Shown: piece by piece, positions 43,392 through 50,879 of the stretch
Position numbering within the stretch: the stretch's first letter is position 1
Layout: each line of letters begins with the position of its first letter
From: Methylobacterium nodulans ORS 2060
Lineage (GTDB): Bacteria > Pseudomonadota > Alphaproteobacteria > Rhizobiales > Beijerinckiaceae
Reading direction: 5' to 3'
DNA: 64,000 nucleotides
NCBI RefSeq assembly: GCF_000022085.1
Contig: NC_011894.1
Span: forward strand, 1,886,501-1,950,500
Position numbers and translations under genes: made by a program
Notes under the pieces: model-generated
Seen by the model: only the letters and a program-made list of their open reading frames with translations
Databases searched by the model: none
What the model was told of the DNA's origin: nothing

Positions 43392-43550
43392 TCCCCCCTG
43401 TCCCGGGCGCATGCAGCGACAGCGGAAGGAGATCCGGGAAGGAGGGAGTGGGAAGGGGCGGAGGCAGAACTCCGCCCGCACCCAAGCGAAGCCGAGATCC
43501 GCATGGCGAGGCCATCCCGTATGGCGAAGCCATCGACCGGATGTCGAATG
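43392..43550 (-). repeat. Family A repeat copy 2 joined to the gspI-type repeat
   Basis: 43392-43463 is family A in reverse orientation (TCCGGGAAGGAGGGAGTGGG etc.). 43483-43550 shares GCGAAGCCGAGATCCGCATG with the repeat at 5515-5560. A hairpin CGGAGGCAGAACTCCG at 43459-43474 lies between them. Downstream of ilvD and convergent opgD. Confidence 0.7.
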
Positions 43551-43557
43551 AAAGACG

Positions 43558-45117
43558 CTAGCCTGGCGGGATGTACTGGTAGGTCCAGGTCTCGCTCAGG
43601 GTCTCGGTGCCCCGGCGCAGGAACAGGCGCAGCTCCACCGGCTCGGGCCCCGTCACCGCGAGGTCGAACTCGGTGCGCCAATGGCCCGGCACGTCGTCGG
43701 GCACCGCCTCGGTGCGGGCGAGCGGGAAGGCGCCGCGCGAGGCGGTGAGGACGGGCTCGGGCTTCACCCCCGCGGGAAGGCGCGCCAGCGGCTCGCCGAG
43801 GAACTCCACCACGAACTTGCGCACGCCCTTCGGGCGCTCCGTCCCCGCTTGTCCTCCATTGCCCTCGCGGGTCGCCACGCAGCGCGCGAAGGCCGAGGGG
43901 TAGGGCTCGTCCGCTACCCAATGCAGCCGATAGGCGAGGTCGTGCACGCTGCCGGCGCGGGCCGGCTCGGCCGGCACCCACATCGCCACGACGTTGTCGT
44001 GGATCTCGTCGTCGGTCGGATTCTCGACGAGCTGCACGCTGCCGCGACCCCAATCGCCCAGCGGCTCGACCCAGAGCGAGGGCCGGCGGTCGTAATAGAC
44101 CCCGTCCTGGTAGTGGTCGAAGACGCGGTCGCGCTGCATCAGGCCGAAGCCGCGGGGGCGCTCGTCCGAGAAGGCCGAGACCATGGTGCGGGGCGGGTTG
44201 CGCAGCGGCCGCCAGATGCGCTCGCCGGTGCCGGTCCAGAGGGCGAGCCCGTCCGAATCGTGCACCTCCGGCCGCCAGTCGACGGCGTTGGGCTTGGCCG
44301 TCTCCGAGAACCAGTACATGGAGGTGAGGGGAGCGAGGCCGAAACGCCCCACATCCCGGCGCAGATGCAACTGCGCCTCGATCTCCATCACCACCGACTT
44401 GGTACGCCGCATGCGGAACCGGTAGGCGCCCGCGACTGACGGGCCGTCGAGGAGCGCCATCACCGTCACGGTGTCGGAATCCGGTGCCGGCGTCTCGAAC
44501 CAGACATGAGTGAAGTCCGGGAATTCCTCGGGCCGGTCCGGCATCACCGTGTCGAGGGCCAGCCCCCGCGCGGACAGGCCGTACTGGTAGAGTTCGCCGA
44601 TGGCCCGGAAGTAGGAGGCGCCGAGGAAGGCGACCCAGTCGTTCCGCCGCCAGTCGAGGGCGCCGCCGCGCCGCTCCTGGAAGCGGAAGCCCGCAAAGCC
44701 CGGATTCGGCGGCAGGCGCCGGGCGGGCGAATCCGCCGGCATCTCGAAGGCGTTCGGGTCGTAGATGATCTCACGGGCCTGCCCGCCCTCGACCGCGTGC
44801 ATCCGCACCGGCTTCTGGAAGTAGCGGCCGAGATGGAAGAAGGTCACCGGGAAGGCGCTCGGGCCGTCCGCCCACAGGGCGTGGTCCGGCTTGAACCGGA
44901 GCTTGCCGTGGGCATCGTAGTCGATCGCCTGGAGCACCTCGCGGTCGGGGATCGCGGGCGCCGCATAGGGGGCGGCGGCGAGGGCGCGGGCCCGGTCCTT
45001 CAGGCTCTCGAAGCTGAACGGGGCCGGGGCGCCGAGCGGCAGGCCGGAGGCTGCGGCGGGGAGGCCGGAGCCGACGAGAAGCGCGGCTCCGGAGAGGAAC
45101 GTGCGGCGGTTGAGCAT
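43558..45117 (-). CDS. Glucan biosynthesis protein OpgD-like (Tat-exported)
   Basis: 519 residues. Paralogue of OpgG with an explicit twin-arginine signal MLNRRTFLSGAALLVGSGLPAAA, the feature that distinguishes OpgD, which trims or controls glucan length. MdoG-family segments: FSFESLKDRARALAAAPYAAP, YDAHGKLRFKPDHALW, EFPDFTHVWFETP, GLAPLTSMYWFSET, FGLMQRDRVFDHYQD. Only about 7 kb from opgG-opgH but not in the same operon. Starts at ATG 45117; a small membrane protein gene immediately precedes it. Confidence 0.88.
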   Translation of the reverse strand: MLNRRTFLSGAALLVGSGLPAAASGLPLGAPAPFSFESLKDRARALAAAPYAAPAIPDREVLQAIDYDAHGKLRFKPDHALWADGPSAFPVTFFHLGRYFQKPVRMHAVEGGQAREIIYDPNAFEMPADSPARRLPPNPGFAGFRFQERRGGALDWRRNDWVAFLGASYFRAIGELYQYGLSARGLALDTVMPDRPEEFPDFTHVWFETPAPDSDTVTVMALLDGPSVAGAYRFRMRRTKSVVMEIEAQLHLRRDVGRFGLAPLTSMYWFSETAKPNAVDWRPEVHDSDGLALWTGTGERIWRPLRNPPRTMVSAFSDERPRGFGLMQRDRVFDHYQDGVYYDRRPSLWVEPLGDWGRGSVQLVENPTDDEIHDNVVAMWVPAEPARAGSVHDLAYRLHWVADEPYPSAFARCVATREGNGGQAGTERPKGVRKFVVEFLGEPLARLPAGVKPEPVLTASRGAFPLARTEAVPDDVPGHWRTEFDLAVTGPEPVELRLFLRRGTETLSETWTYQYIPPG

Positions 45118-45125
45118 GGGGGGCG

Positions 45126-45371
45126 TCAGCGCCGGATGCGGATCGGCTCGATGCTGGAGGCACGGCGCCAGAGCTGCACCATGATGTAGAGGGCGATGAG
45201 GCTGAAGGCGCCCATCAGGATATGGCCGACGAGGTCGCCGAGCTCGAACAGACCGGCGATGGCCCAGCCCGCCGCAACCGCCACGCCGAACACCTCCGTG
45301 CCCACCAGCACCATGATGCTGATGAGAGTGACGAGGTTGCGGGTGCTGATGGATCCGGAGGGGGCGGACAC
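45126..45371 (-). CDS. Small two-helix membrane protein
   Basis: 81 residues. Two hydrophobic helices (LVTLISIMVLVGTEVFGVAVAAGWAIAGLF and GHILMGAFSLIALYIMVQLW) and a basic C-terminus. No family recognised. Start placed at GTG 45371 with AGAAGG 8 bp upstream; GTG 45380 is an alternative. It ends 8 bp before the opgD start, so the two are probably cotranscribed. Confidence 0.65.
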   Translation of the reverse strand: MSAPSGSISTRNLVTLISIMVLVGTEVFGVAVAAGWAIAGLFELGDLVGHILMGAFSLIALYIMVQLWRRASSIEPIRIRR

Positions 45372-45505
45372 GGGCGACACCTTCTGGCGGGGAGCGGCAC
45401 AGCCGCGGATCGGGCCGGATCGTATTCCGTTCGGCGCCGCGCGGCAGTAGCGTGAAGCCCCCCTCCGGCGCAACCCGCGCCATCGTCACGCCCTCGAAGA
45501 GCGAC

Positions 45506-47104
45506 ATGCCCGAGACGCCCGTCTTCGCCCGTGCAGCCTGTGCGGCCCCCCACCATTTGGCTGCCGAGAGCGGCCGCGCCGTCCTGGCCGAGGGCGGCAA
45601 CGCCGTCGAGGCGATGCTCGCCATGGCGGCCACCATCGCGGTGGTCTACCCGCACATGAACGGCATCGGCGGCGACGGCTTCTGGCTGGTGCGCGAGCCG
45701 GGCGGGCGTGTCCACACCATCGAGGCCTGCGGCCCGGCCGGCGCCCTCGCGACGATCCGGCGCTACCGCGACAAGGGCTACGATTCGATCCCCGACCGCG
45801 GCCCGGACGCCGCCGTCACGGTGGCGGGCGCGGTCGGCGGCTGGGCCCTAGCGCGGGAACTCGCCGGGTCCCTCGGCGGGCGGCTGCCGCTGTCCCTCCT
45901 GCTCGGCGAGGCGATCCGGCACGCCCGGGAGGGCGTCGCGGTCTCGGCGTCCGAGGCCCGCTATGCTCCGAAGGAGCTCGATACGCTCTACGACCAGCCG
46001 GGCTTCGCCGCGACCTTCCTGATCGACGGCAAGCCGCCGCAGGCCGGCGCGATCCGCGCACTGCCGGCGCTCGCCGCGACCCTGGAGCAGCTCGCCCATG
46101 CGGGGCTCGACGACTTCTACCGGGGGGATGTGGGGCGCGAGATCGCGGCCGACCTGGAGCGGGCCGGAAGCCCGGTGACACGCGCCGATCTCGACGGCTA
46201 CCGGGCGCTGGCCCGCGCGCCGCTCGCGGTGCGGCTCGCCAAGGCCACGGTCTATAACTGCCAGCCGCCGAGCCAGGGCCTCGCCGCCCTGATGATCCTC
46301 GGGATCGTCGAGAAGCTGGGATCGATCCCGCCCGAGACGCCGGCCTGGTGCCACGCGCTGATCGAGGCGACGAAGCGCGCCTTCCGGGTGCGCGACGCGG
46401 TGGTGACGGATTTCGACCGGCTGCGGCACGACCCCGCCGCCTTCCTCACCCCCGAGCGCCTCGCCCGGGAGGCCGCCGCCATCGCGATGGACCGTGCCGC
46501 GGCCTACCCGCTGCGTGCGTCCGGCGATGGCGACACGGTGTGGATGGGCGCGATCGACGGCAGCGGCCTTTCCGTCTCCTACATCCAGTCGGTCTACTGG
46601 GAATTCGGGTCCGGCCTCGTCCTGCCGGCGACCGGCATCGTGTGGCAGAACCGCGGCACCTCCTTCTCGCTCGATCCCAAGGCCACCAACCCGCTGGAGC
46701 CCGGCCGCAAGCCCTTCCACACGCTCAACCCGGCGCTCGCCGTCCTCGATGACGGCCGGGTAGTCTCCTATGGCAGCATGGGCGGGGACGGGCAGCCGCA
46801 ATTCCAGGCGCAGGTCTTCACCCGCTACGCCCTGTACGGGATGGGCGTCGCCGATGCGGTCGACGCGCCGCGCCTCCTCTTCGGGCGCACCTGGGGCGCC
46901 GAATCGATGACCGTGAAGGTGGAGGACCGCTTCGATCCCTCCTGCATCGCCGCTTTGCGCCGCTTCGGCCACGAGATCGAGGAGCTCGGCGGCTCCTACG
47001 TCGACTCGCTCGGCCATGCGGGACTGCTGGTGCGCCATCCCGGCAACGGGCGGGTCGAGGCGACGCACGATCCGCGCTCGGATGGCGGGGCGGCCGGGAT
47101 CTGA
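45506..47104 (+). CDS. Gamma-glutamyltransferase family protein (YwrD-like)
   Basis: 532 residues. Ntn-hydrolase of the gamma-glutamyltranspeptidase family; autocleavage would expose the nucleophilic Thr in GDGDTVWMGAIDGSGLSVSYIQS at about residue 345. Other signatures: GGNAVEAMLAMAATIAVVYPHMNGIGGDGFWLV, NCQPPSQGLAALMIL, LDPKATNPLEPGRKPFHTLNPALA, SMGGDGQPQ. No signal peptide, so cytosolic, unlike periplasmic GGTs; this fits the YwrD/acylase-like branch of unknown substrate. ATG 45506 follows GAAGAG. A family A repeat and the IS110 element start right after its stop. Confidence 0.87.
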   Translation: MPETPVFARAACAAPHHLAAESGRAVLAEGGNAVEAMLAMAATIAVVYPHMNGIGGDGFWLVREPGGRVHTIEACGPAGALATIRRYRDKGYDSIPDRGPDAAVTVAGAVGGWALARELAGSLGGRLPLSLLLGEAIRHAREGVAVSASEARYAPKELDTLYDQPGFAATFLIDGKPPQAGAIRALPALAATLEQLAHAGLDDFYRGDVGREIAADLERAGSPVTRADLDGYRALARAPLAVRLAKATVYNCQPPSQGLAALMILGIVEKLGSIPPETPAWCHALIEATKRAFRVRDAVVTDFDRLRHDPAAFLTPERLAREAAAIAMDRAAAYPLRASGDGDTVWMGAIDGSGLSVSYIQSVYWEFGSGLVLPATGIVWQNRGTSFSLDPKATNPLEPGRKPFHTLNPALAVLDDGRVVSYGSMGGDGQPQFQAQVFTRYALYGMGVADAVDAPRLLFGRTWGAESMTVKVEDRFDPSCIAALRRFGHEIEELGGSYVDSLGHAGLLVRHPGNGRVEATHDPRSDGGAAGI

Positions 47105-47132
47105 CCCGCGATCCGGTTCGCGGCAGGCGCGC

Positions 47133-47153
47133 TCCGCTCTTCCCGCTCCCTCT
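47133..47153 (+). repeat. Left part of the family A repeat split by IS110
   Basis: TCCGCTCTTCCCGCTCCCTCT up to the CT core at 47152-47153; the repeat resumes with TTCCCGGATC at 48329. Joining both halves gives CGCTCCCTCTTTCCCGGATC, one base different from copy 1 at 32454-32525. Confidence 0.85.
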
Positions 47154-47189
47154 TGCATGTTTGACGGGCCGACCAGCGCACCAAGCTGT

Positions 47190-47360
47190 GAGGTGCGTCG
47201 CGGCCGGTGGCCACCGGCCGCGACGCGGGCGGCCGGGATCGATCTCCCTCTAGGATTGGCACCGTGGGAAAGCAGGATCCGGCCGCCCTCTGGCTCTTGT
47301 CCTGAACAGATGCTGGGGAGCAAGTCCCGTATGCAAGGCAAGGAAGTGTCCAAACAAGAG
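47190..47360 (+). ncRNA. Bridge RNA of the IS110 element
   Basis: Predicted from structure and pairing. 5' hairpin: 16-bp perfect palindrome at 47195-47226. Target loop: 10-bp stem 47227-47236/47279-47288 enclosing CTCCCTCT (47244-47251), identical to the left target and core at 47146-47153, and GGGAAAG (47266-47272), complementary to core plus right target CTTTCCC at 48327-48333. Donor loop: stem CTCTTGT (47294-47300)/ACAAGAG (47354-47360) enclosing ACAGATGCT (47306-47314), identical to the right end 48320-48328, and ATGCAAG (47331-47337), complementary to CTTGCAT at the left end 47152-47158. The arrangement and order match the bridge RNA described for IS621. Exact transcript ends are not visible. 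Confidence 0.85.
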
Positions 47361-48311
47361 ACCGCGGGCAAGTCTAGCGTGGGGATCGACGTCAGCAAGA
47401 GCTGGCTCGACGTCCACGTCCTCCCCTCCGGCCAAGCCCAGCGGTTCGCCAATACCGAGGTCGGCATCCGGCAGCTCAAGCGCTGGCTTGGGCGCTTTGC
47501 TCTGGGGCTGGTCGTGGTCGAGGCCACCGGCAAGTGGCACCGCCAGACCCGCCGCAGCCTGCATGCCTCGGGCCTGCCGGTCGCCGTCGTCGATCCGTTT
47601 CGGGTGCGCATGTTCGCCAAGGCGCAAGGCATCTGGGCCAAGACCGATCGGCTCGATGCCCGCGTGCTGGCGCAGTTTGCCGCGGTGATGGCCCCCCCGC
47701 AGCGCCCGCCGGCCTCGGACGCGCTCGAAGCGCTCCAGGAACTGGTCGCGGCCCGCGACAGCGCCGTGGCCGAACAAACCGCCCTCAAGAACCAGCTGGC
47801 CGCGGCCGCAAGCCCGTTCCTGATCCGCCAGCTCCAGGACCGTCTGGCCAGGATCGCCGCGGACATCGAGGCCCTTGCCGGCGAGATCCGCCGGCTCATC
47901 GCGGCCGATCCCGGACTGGCCCGGCGGCATGCCATCCTGGTCTCGATCCCCTCGATCGGGGACACGATCGCGGCCACCCTGGTGGCCAGCCTGGCCGAGC
48001 TGGGCACCTGCAGCAGCCGGCAGATCGGCCTGCTGGCGGGCCTGGCGCCGGTCGCCGACGATTCCGGCGCGCGCCAGGGCGTGCGGGTCATCTGGGGCGG
48101 CCGCCCGCCCGTGCGCCGCGTCCTCTACCTCGCGGCGCTCTCGGCCGCCCGCCACAACGCCGGCCTGAAAGCCTTCCACGAACGCCTGATCGCCAACGGC
48201 AAGAAGCCAAAGTGCGCCATCATCGCCGTGGCCCGCAAGCTCGCCGTGCTGGCCAACAGCCTCATCGCTCAGGACCGCCTCTGGACGCCAAATCAGCCCC
48301 AACAGGCTTGA
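47331..48311 (+). CDS. IS110-family bridge-RNA-guided recombinase
   Basis: 326 residues, complete. N-terminal RuvC-like DEDD domain: D20 in VGIDVSKSW, E64 in VVEATGKW, D106 and D109 in AKTDRLDA. A coiled-coil region (about 125-200) joins it to the C-terminal Tnp_20 domain (LVSIPSIGDTIAATLVASLAELG; GLAPVADDSGARQGVRVIWGG) with the candidate catalytic serine S245. All key residues are present, so the enzyme looks active. The ATG at 47331 is also the first codon of the right donor guide; GTG 47346, or GTG 47379 just before the domain, are alternative starts that would free the RNA from translation. Codon use is similar to the host. Confidence 0.93.
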   Translation: MQGKEVSKQETAGKSSVGIDVSKSWLDVHVLPSGQAQRFANTEVGIRQLKRWLGRFALGLVVVEATGKWHRQTRRSLHASGLPVAVVDPFRVRMFAKAQGIWAKTDRLDARVLAQFAAVMAPPQRPPASDALEALQELVAARDSAVAEQTALKNQLAAAASPFLIRQLQDRLARIAADIEALAGEIRRLIAADPGLARRHAILVSIPSIGDTIAATLVASLAELGTCSSRQIGLLAGLAPVADDSGARQGVRVIWGGRPPVRRVLYLAALSAARHNAGLKAFHERLIANGKKPKCAIIAVARKLAVLANSLIAQDRLWTPNQPQQA

Positions 48312-48328
48312 CGCCAAACACAGATGCT

Positions 48329-48378
48329 TTCCCGGATCTCCTTCCGCTGACGCTGCATGCGCCGGGACAGGGAGGGAA
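48329..48378 (+). repeat. Right part of the family A repeat split by IS110
   Basis: TTCCCGGATCTCCTTCCGCT continues to GCGCCGGGACAGGGAGG, as in copies 1 and 2. Confidence 0.85.
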
Positions 48379-48439
48379 GCTCTGCCGCGGGTCGGATCGT
48401 CAGGTCTCAGCAGGACGAAGCGATCATGCGGGTATCATA

Positions 48440-48474
48440 CGAAAAACCCCTCTCCCGGTGACGGGCGAGGGGTT
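48440..48474 (-). terminator. Rho-independent terminator for the actR direction
   Basis: On the minus strand AACCCCTC-gCCCG-TCAC-CGGGa-GAGGGGTT is followed by a T-run (TTTTT opposite 48442-48446). It is 130 bp beyond the actR stop. The region between (48475-48603) has other stems: CCTAAGC/GCTTAGG (48502-48508/48540-48546) and GGTTTT/AAAACC (48563-48579). Confidence 0.75.
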
Positions 48475-48603
48475 GTGGTGCCCCCGGGCATCTCGGGCGG
48501 CCCTAAGCAGACTTGGCGGGGCGTGCCACCCCTTCGTCCGCTTAGGCTTTTGCTGGGTCGCAGGTTTTGACGGAAAACCGCAAGGCACTGTTCCGAAACC
48601 TGC

Positions 48604-49203
48604 TTAGCGCGGCGCGCGCTTGGCCAGGATCCGCTGCAGGGTGCGGCGGTGCATGTTGAGCCGGCGGGCCGTCTCCGAGACGTTGCGGTTGCACAGCTCG
48701 TAGACGCGCTGGATGTGCTCCCAGCGCACCCGGTCGGCGGACATCGGGTTCTCCGGCGGGTCGGCCCGCTCGCCCGGCTGGGCCATCAGCGTGCCGTGGA
48801 TCTCGTCCGCATCGGCGGGCTTCGCGAGGTAGTCGAACGCGCCGAGCTTCACTGCCGTCACGGCGGTCGCGATGTTGCCGTAGCCCGTCAGGATCACGCC
48901 CCGGGCCTCCGGGCGGCGCTCCTTCAGGCGGGCGATCACGTCGAGGCCGTTGCCGTCCGCAAGCCGCATGTCGATGACCGCGAAGGCCGGCGGATGGGCA
49001 TCCACCAGCGACACGCCCTCGGCCACGCTCTCGGCCACCTGCACCTGATAGCCGCGCGCCTCCATGGCGCGGGCGAGCCGGGTCGAGAACGGCTTGTCGT
49101 CGTCCACGATCAGCAGGCTGCGATCCGCATGAGCGGCGAGCGGATCGCCCTCCGGGACGGTGCCGGAACTCGCCGGCGTGCTCAAGGTTCCGTGCTGCGT
49201 CAT
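48604..49203 (-). CDS. regA: Redox response regulator RegA/PrrA/ActR
   Basis: 199 residues. Receiver domain at 30-145 with acidic pocket DDD 35-37, phospho-acceptor D79 (AVIDMRLADGNG), the T/K switch residues (VILTGYGNIATAV; YLAKPADADE). A Pro-containing linker (ERADPPENPMSADR) leads to a Fis-type helix-turn-helix (VRWEHIQRVYELCNRNVSETARRLNMHRRTLQRILAKRAPR), nearly invariant in the RegA family. Controls photosynthetic, respiratory, carbon and nitrogen genes in response to quinone redox state. ATG 49203 with GAGGAG about 9 bp upstream; a TTG one codon earlier is possible. regB follows upstream in the same direction, 41 bp away. Confidence 0.95.
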   Translation of the reverse strand: MTQHGTLSTPASSGTVPEGDPLAAHADRSLLIVDDDKPFSTRLARAMEARGYQVQVAESVAEGVSLVDAHPPAFAVIDMRLADGNGLDVIARLKERRPEARGVILTGYGNIATAVTAVKLGAFDYLAKPADADEIHGTLMAQPGERADPPENPMSADRVRWEHIQRVYELCNRNVSETARRLNMHRRTLQRILAKRAPR

Positions 49204-49244
49204 CAAGCGACGCTCCTCACCATTCGTTCTGTTTCTTCAGCACC

Positions 49245-50624
49245 TTATATAGGAACATCGCGGGCCTGCGTCAGGGGGAGGGGTCCGTTCGTCCCCCCGA
49301 ATCGTCGCACAGTCACCTCCCTCTCGAAAACGTGACGGGGCCACGCGATCCGCACCACGGCGCCGGTCGAGGGGGCGGCGGCGTTGGCGAGCATGATCTG
49401 GGCGCCCGAGCGCTCGATCAGGGTCTTGGCGATGAACAGGCCGAGGCCAAGGCCCGACCCGCCCTCCTGGCTGTCCGTCCGGGATGCGCCGCGCGTGGTG
49501 ACATAGGGCTCGCCCACCCGCAGCAGCACGTCGGGAGCGAAGCCCGGGCCGTCGTCCCGGATCTCCAGCCAGACCCGGTCGGCATTCCAGCGCGCCTCGA
49601 TGATCACCCGGCTCTCCGCGAAGTCGACGGCGTTGTCGACGATGTTCGATAGGCCGTAGAGCACGCCCGGATTGCGCCGGCAGGTCGGCTCCGGCCCGTC
49701 CCCGCGGGCCGAGATGTCGAGCACGATGCCGAGCGCCCGCTGGGGGGCCACCAGCTCCTCCACGAGGTGGCTGAGGGTGATCGTCTCGAGGAAGCCCGAC
49801 TGGTCGTCGTCGAGGGAGGTCAGCTTCGAGAGGATGCCGCGGCAGCGCTCCACCTGCTCGCGCAGGAGCTTCAGGTCCTCGGCGACGGCGGGCGTGGCGG
49901 TGGGGCCGAGCGCCCGGTCGAGCTCGTTGACGACGACCGTGATGGTGGCGAGCGGCGTGCCGAGCTCGTGCGCCGCCGCTGCCGCGAGCCCGTCGAGCTG
50001 CGAGAGGTGCTGCTCGCGGGCGAGGACGAGTTCGGTCGCGGCGAGGGCCTGGGCGAGCTGGCGCGCTTCCTCGGCGACCCGCCACGCATAGACGCCCGTG
50101 AAGGCGATGCCGAGCAGGATCGCCGTCCAGACCCCCGACACATACAGGAAGGGGAACTCCATCTTCTCCGCCGAGAACCAGGGCAGCGGGCGGTGAACGA
50201 GGGCGAGGAGCGTCGAGAGACCCACCGCGAACAGCCCGAGGGCGAGCGTGTGGACCGGCGGCAGCGCCGTCGCCGAGATGAGGACCGGGGCGAGGAAGAG
50301 CAGGGAGAACGGATTCTGCAATCCGCCCGTCAGGAACAGGAGAGCGGCGAGCTGCACGATGTCGAAGGCCAGCAGCAGGGCGGCGGCGGTGTCGCTCAAT
50401 CGGTAACTCGCAGGAAACCGGACCCGCAGCAGCAGGTTGAGCCACGACGAGGCGGCGATGACGAGGAAGCACCAGCCGAAGGGCAGGGGCAGGCCGAGGC
50501 CGAAATGCGCGCCCGCCACGGCCGCGCTCTGCCCCGTGATGGCGAGCCAGCGCAGGCGCACGAGGGTGTCGAGGCGCAGGTGGCGCGCATCGTGCACGAG
50601 ATCGATCGGCGTGGCCTCTGTCAT
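49245..50624 (-). CDS. regB: Redox sensor kinase RegB/PrrB/ActS
   Basis: 459 residues. Six membrane helices at about 25-180 include the ubiquinone-sensing motif GGLQNPFSLLF at 100-110. The H-box AAAAHELGTPLATI has phospho-His H219; a cysteine at about residue 261 (VERCRGIL) sits where the redox-active Cys of RegB is found, about 40 residues after the His. The ATP-binding lid shows NIVDNAVDFA, DDGPGF, GGSGLGLGLFIAKTL. Start at ATG 50624 (MTEATPIDLVHDARHLRLDTLVRLRWL). Cotranscribed with regA. Confidence 0.93.
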   Translation of the reverse strand: MTEATPIDLVHDARHLRLDTLVRLRWLAITGQSAAVAGAHFGLGLPLPFGWCFLVIAASSWLNLLLRVRFPASYRLSDTAAALLLAFDIVQLAALLFLTGGLQNPFSLLFLAPVLISATALPPVHTLALGLFAVGLSTLLALVHRPLPWFSAEKMEFPFLYVSGVWTAILLGIAFTGVYAWRVAEEARQLAQALAATELVLAREQHLSQLDGLAAAAAHELGTPLATITVVVNELDRALGPTATPAVAEDLKLLREQVERCRGILSKLTSLDDDQSGFLETITLSHLVEELVAPQRALGIVLDISARGDGPEPTCRRNPGVLYGLSNIVDNAVDFAESRVIIEARWNADRVWLEIRDDGPGFAPDVLLRVGEPYVTTRGASRTDSQEGGSGLGLGLFIAKTLIERSGAQIMLANAAAPSTGAVVRIAWPRHVFEREVTVRRFGGTNGPLPLTQARDVPI

Positions 50625-50879
50625 GCCACCACGATAGCGCGGGAAAGGCTGCCGGCCAGAGGCTGCCGCCGCCGAAGGCGCGGCAGGATAATGCCGATCT
50701 CGCGGGCATGCCTGCGACGAAAATGGCACAGCGCTGTCTCTTTGGTATGATATTGCACTTTGGTCGAGTCTCTTGCCCTTGCGTCCGCTCAGTGGAACCA
50801 TAACTTAGAATCAGCAGTTGGGACCGGGCTCTTTGGCGGCGTCCCGGCGCTGCTGGTTCCGAGAACGGGCGGTGGCGGC

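Larger units (their letters stand above)
47152..48328 (+). mobile_element. Intact IS110-group insertion sequence
   Basis: About 1.18 kb between two CT core dinucleotides (47152-47153 and 48327-48328), with no target duplication beyond the core and no long terminal inverted repeats, as is usual for the family. A long non-coding left end (about 177 bp) and a very short right end (17 bp after the stop) place it in the IS110 group, not the IS1111 group. One recombinase gene. The boundaries are fixed by comparison with the uninterrupted host repeat at 32454-32525. Confidence 0.9.

Noticed and set aside
47105..48440. Classification of the insertion sequence as IS1111 type
   Set aside because: IS1111-type elements carry the RNA-coding non-coding end after the recombinase and subterminal inverted repeats; here the long non-coding end is before it and only 17 bp follow the stop.
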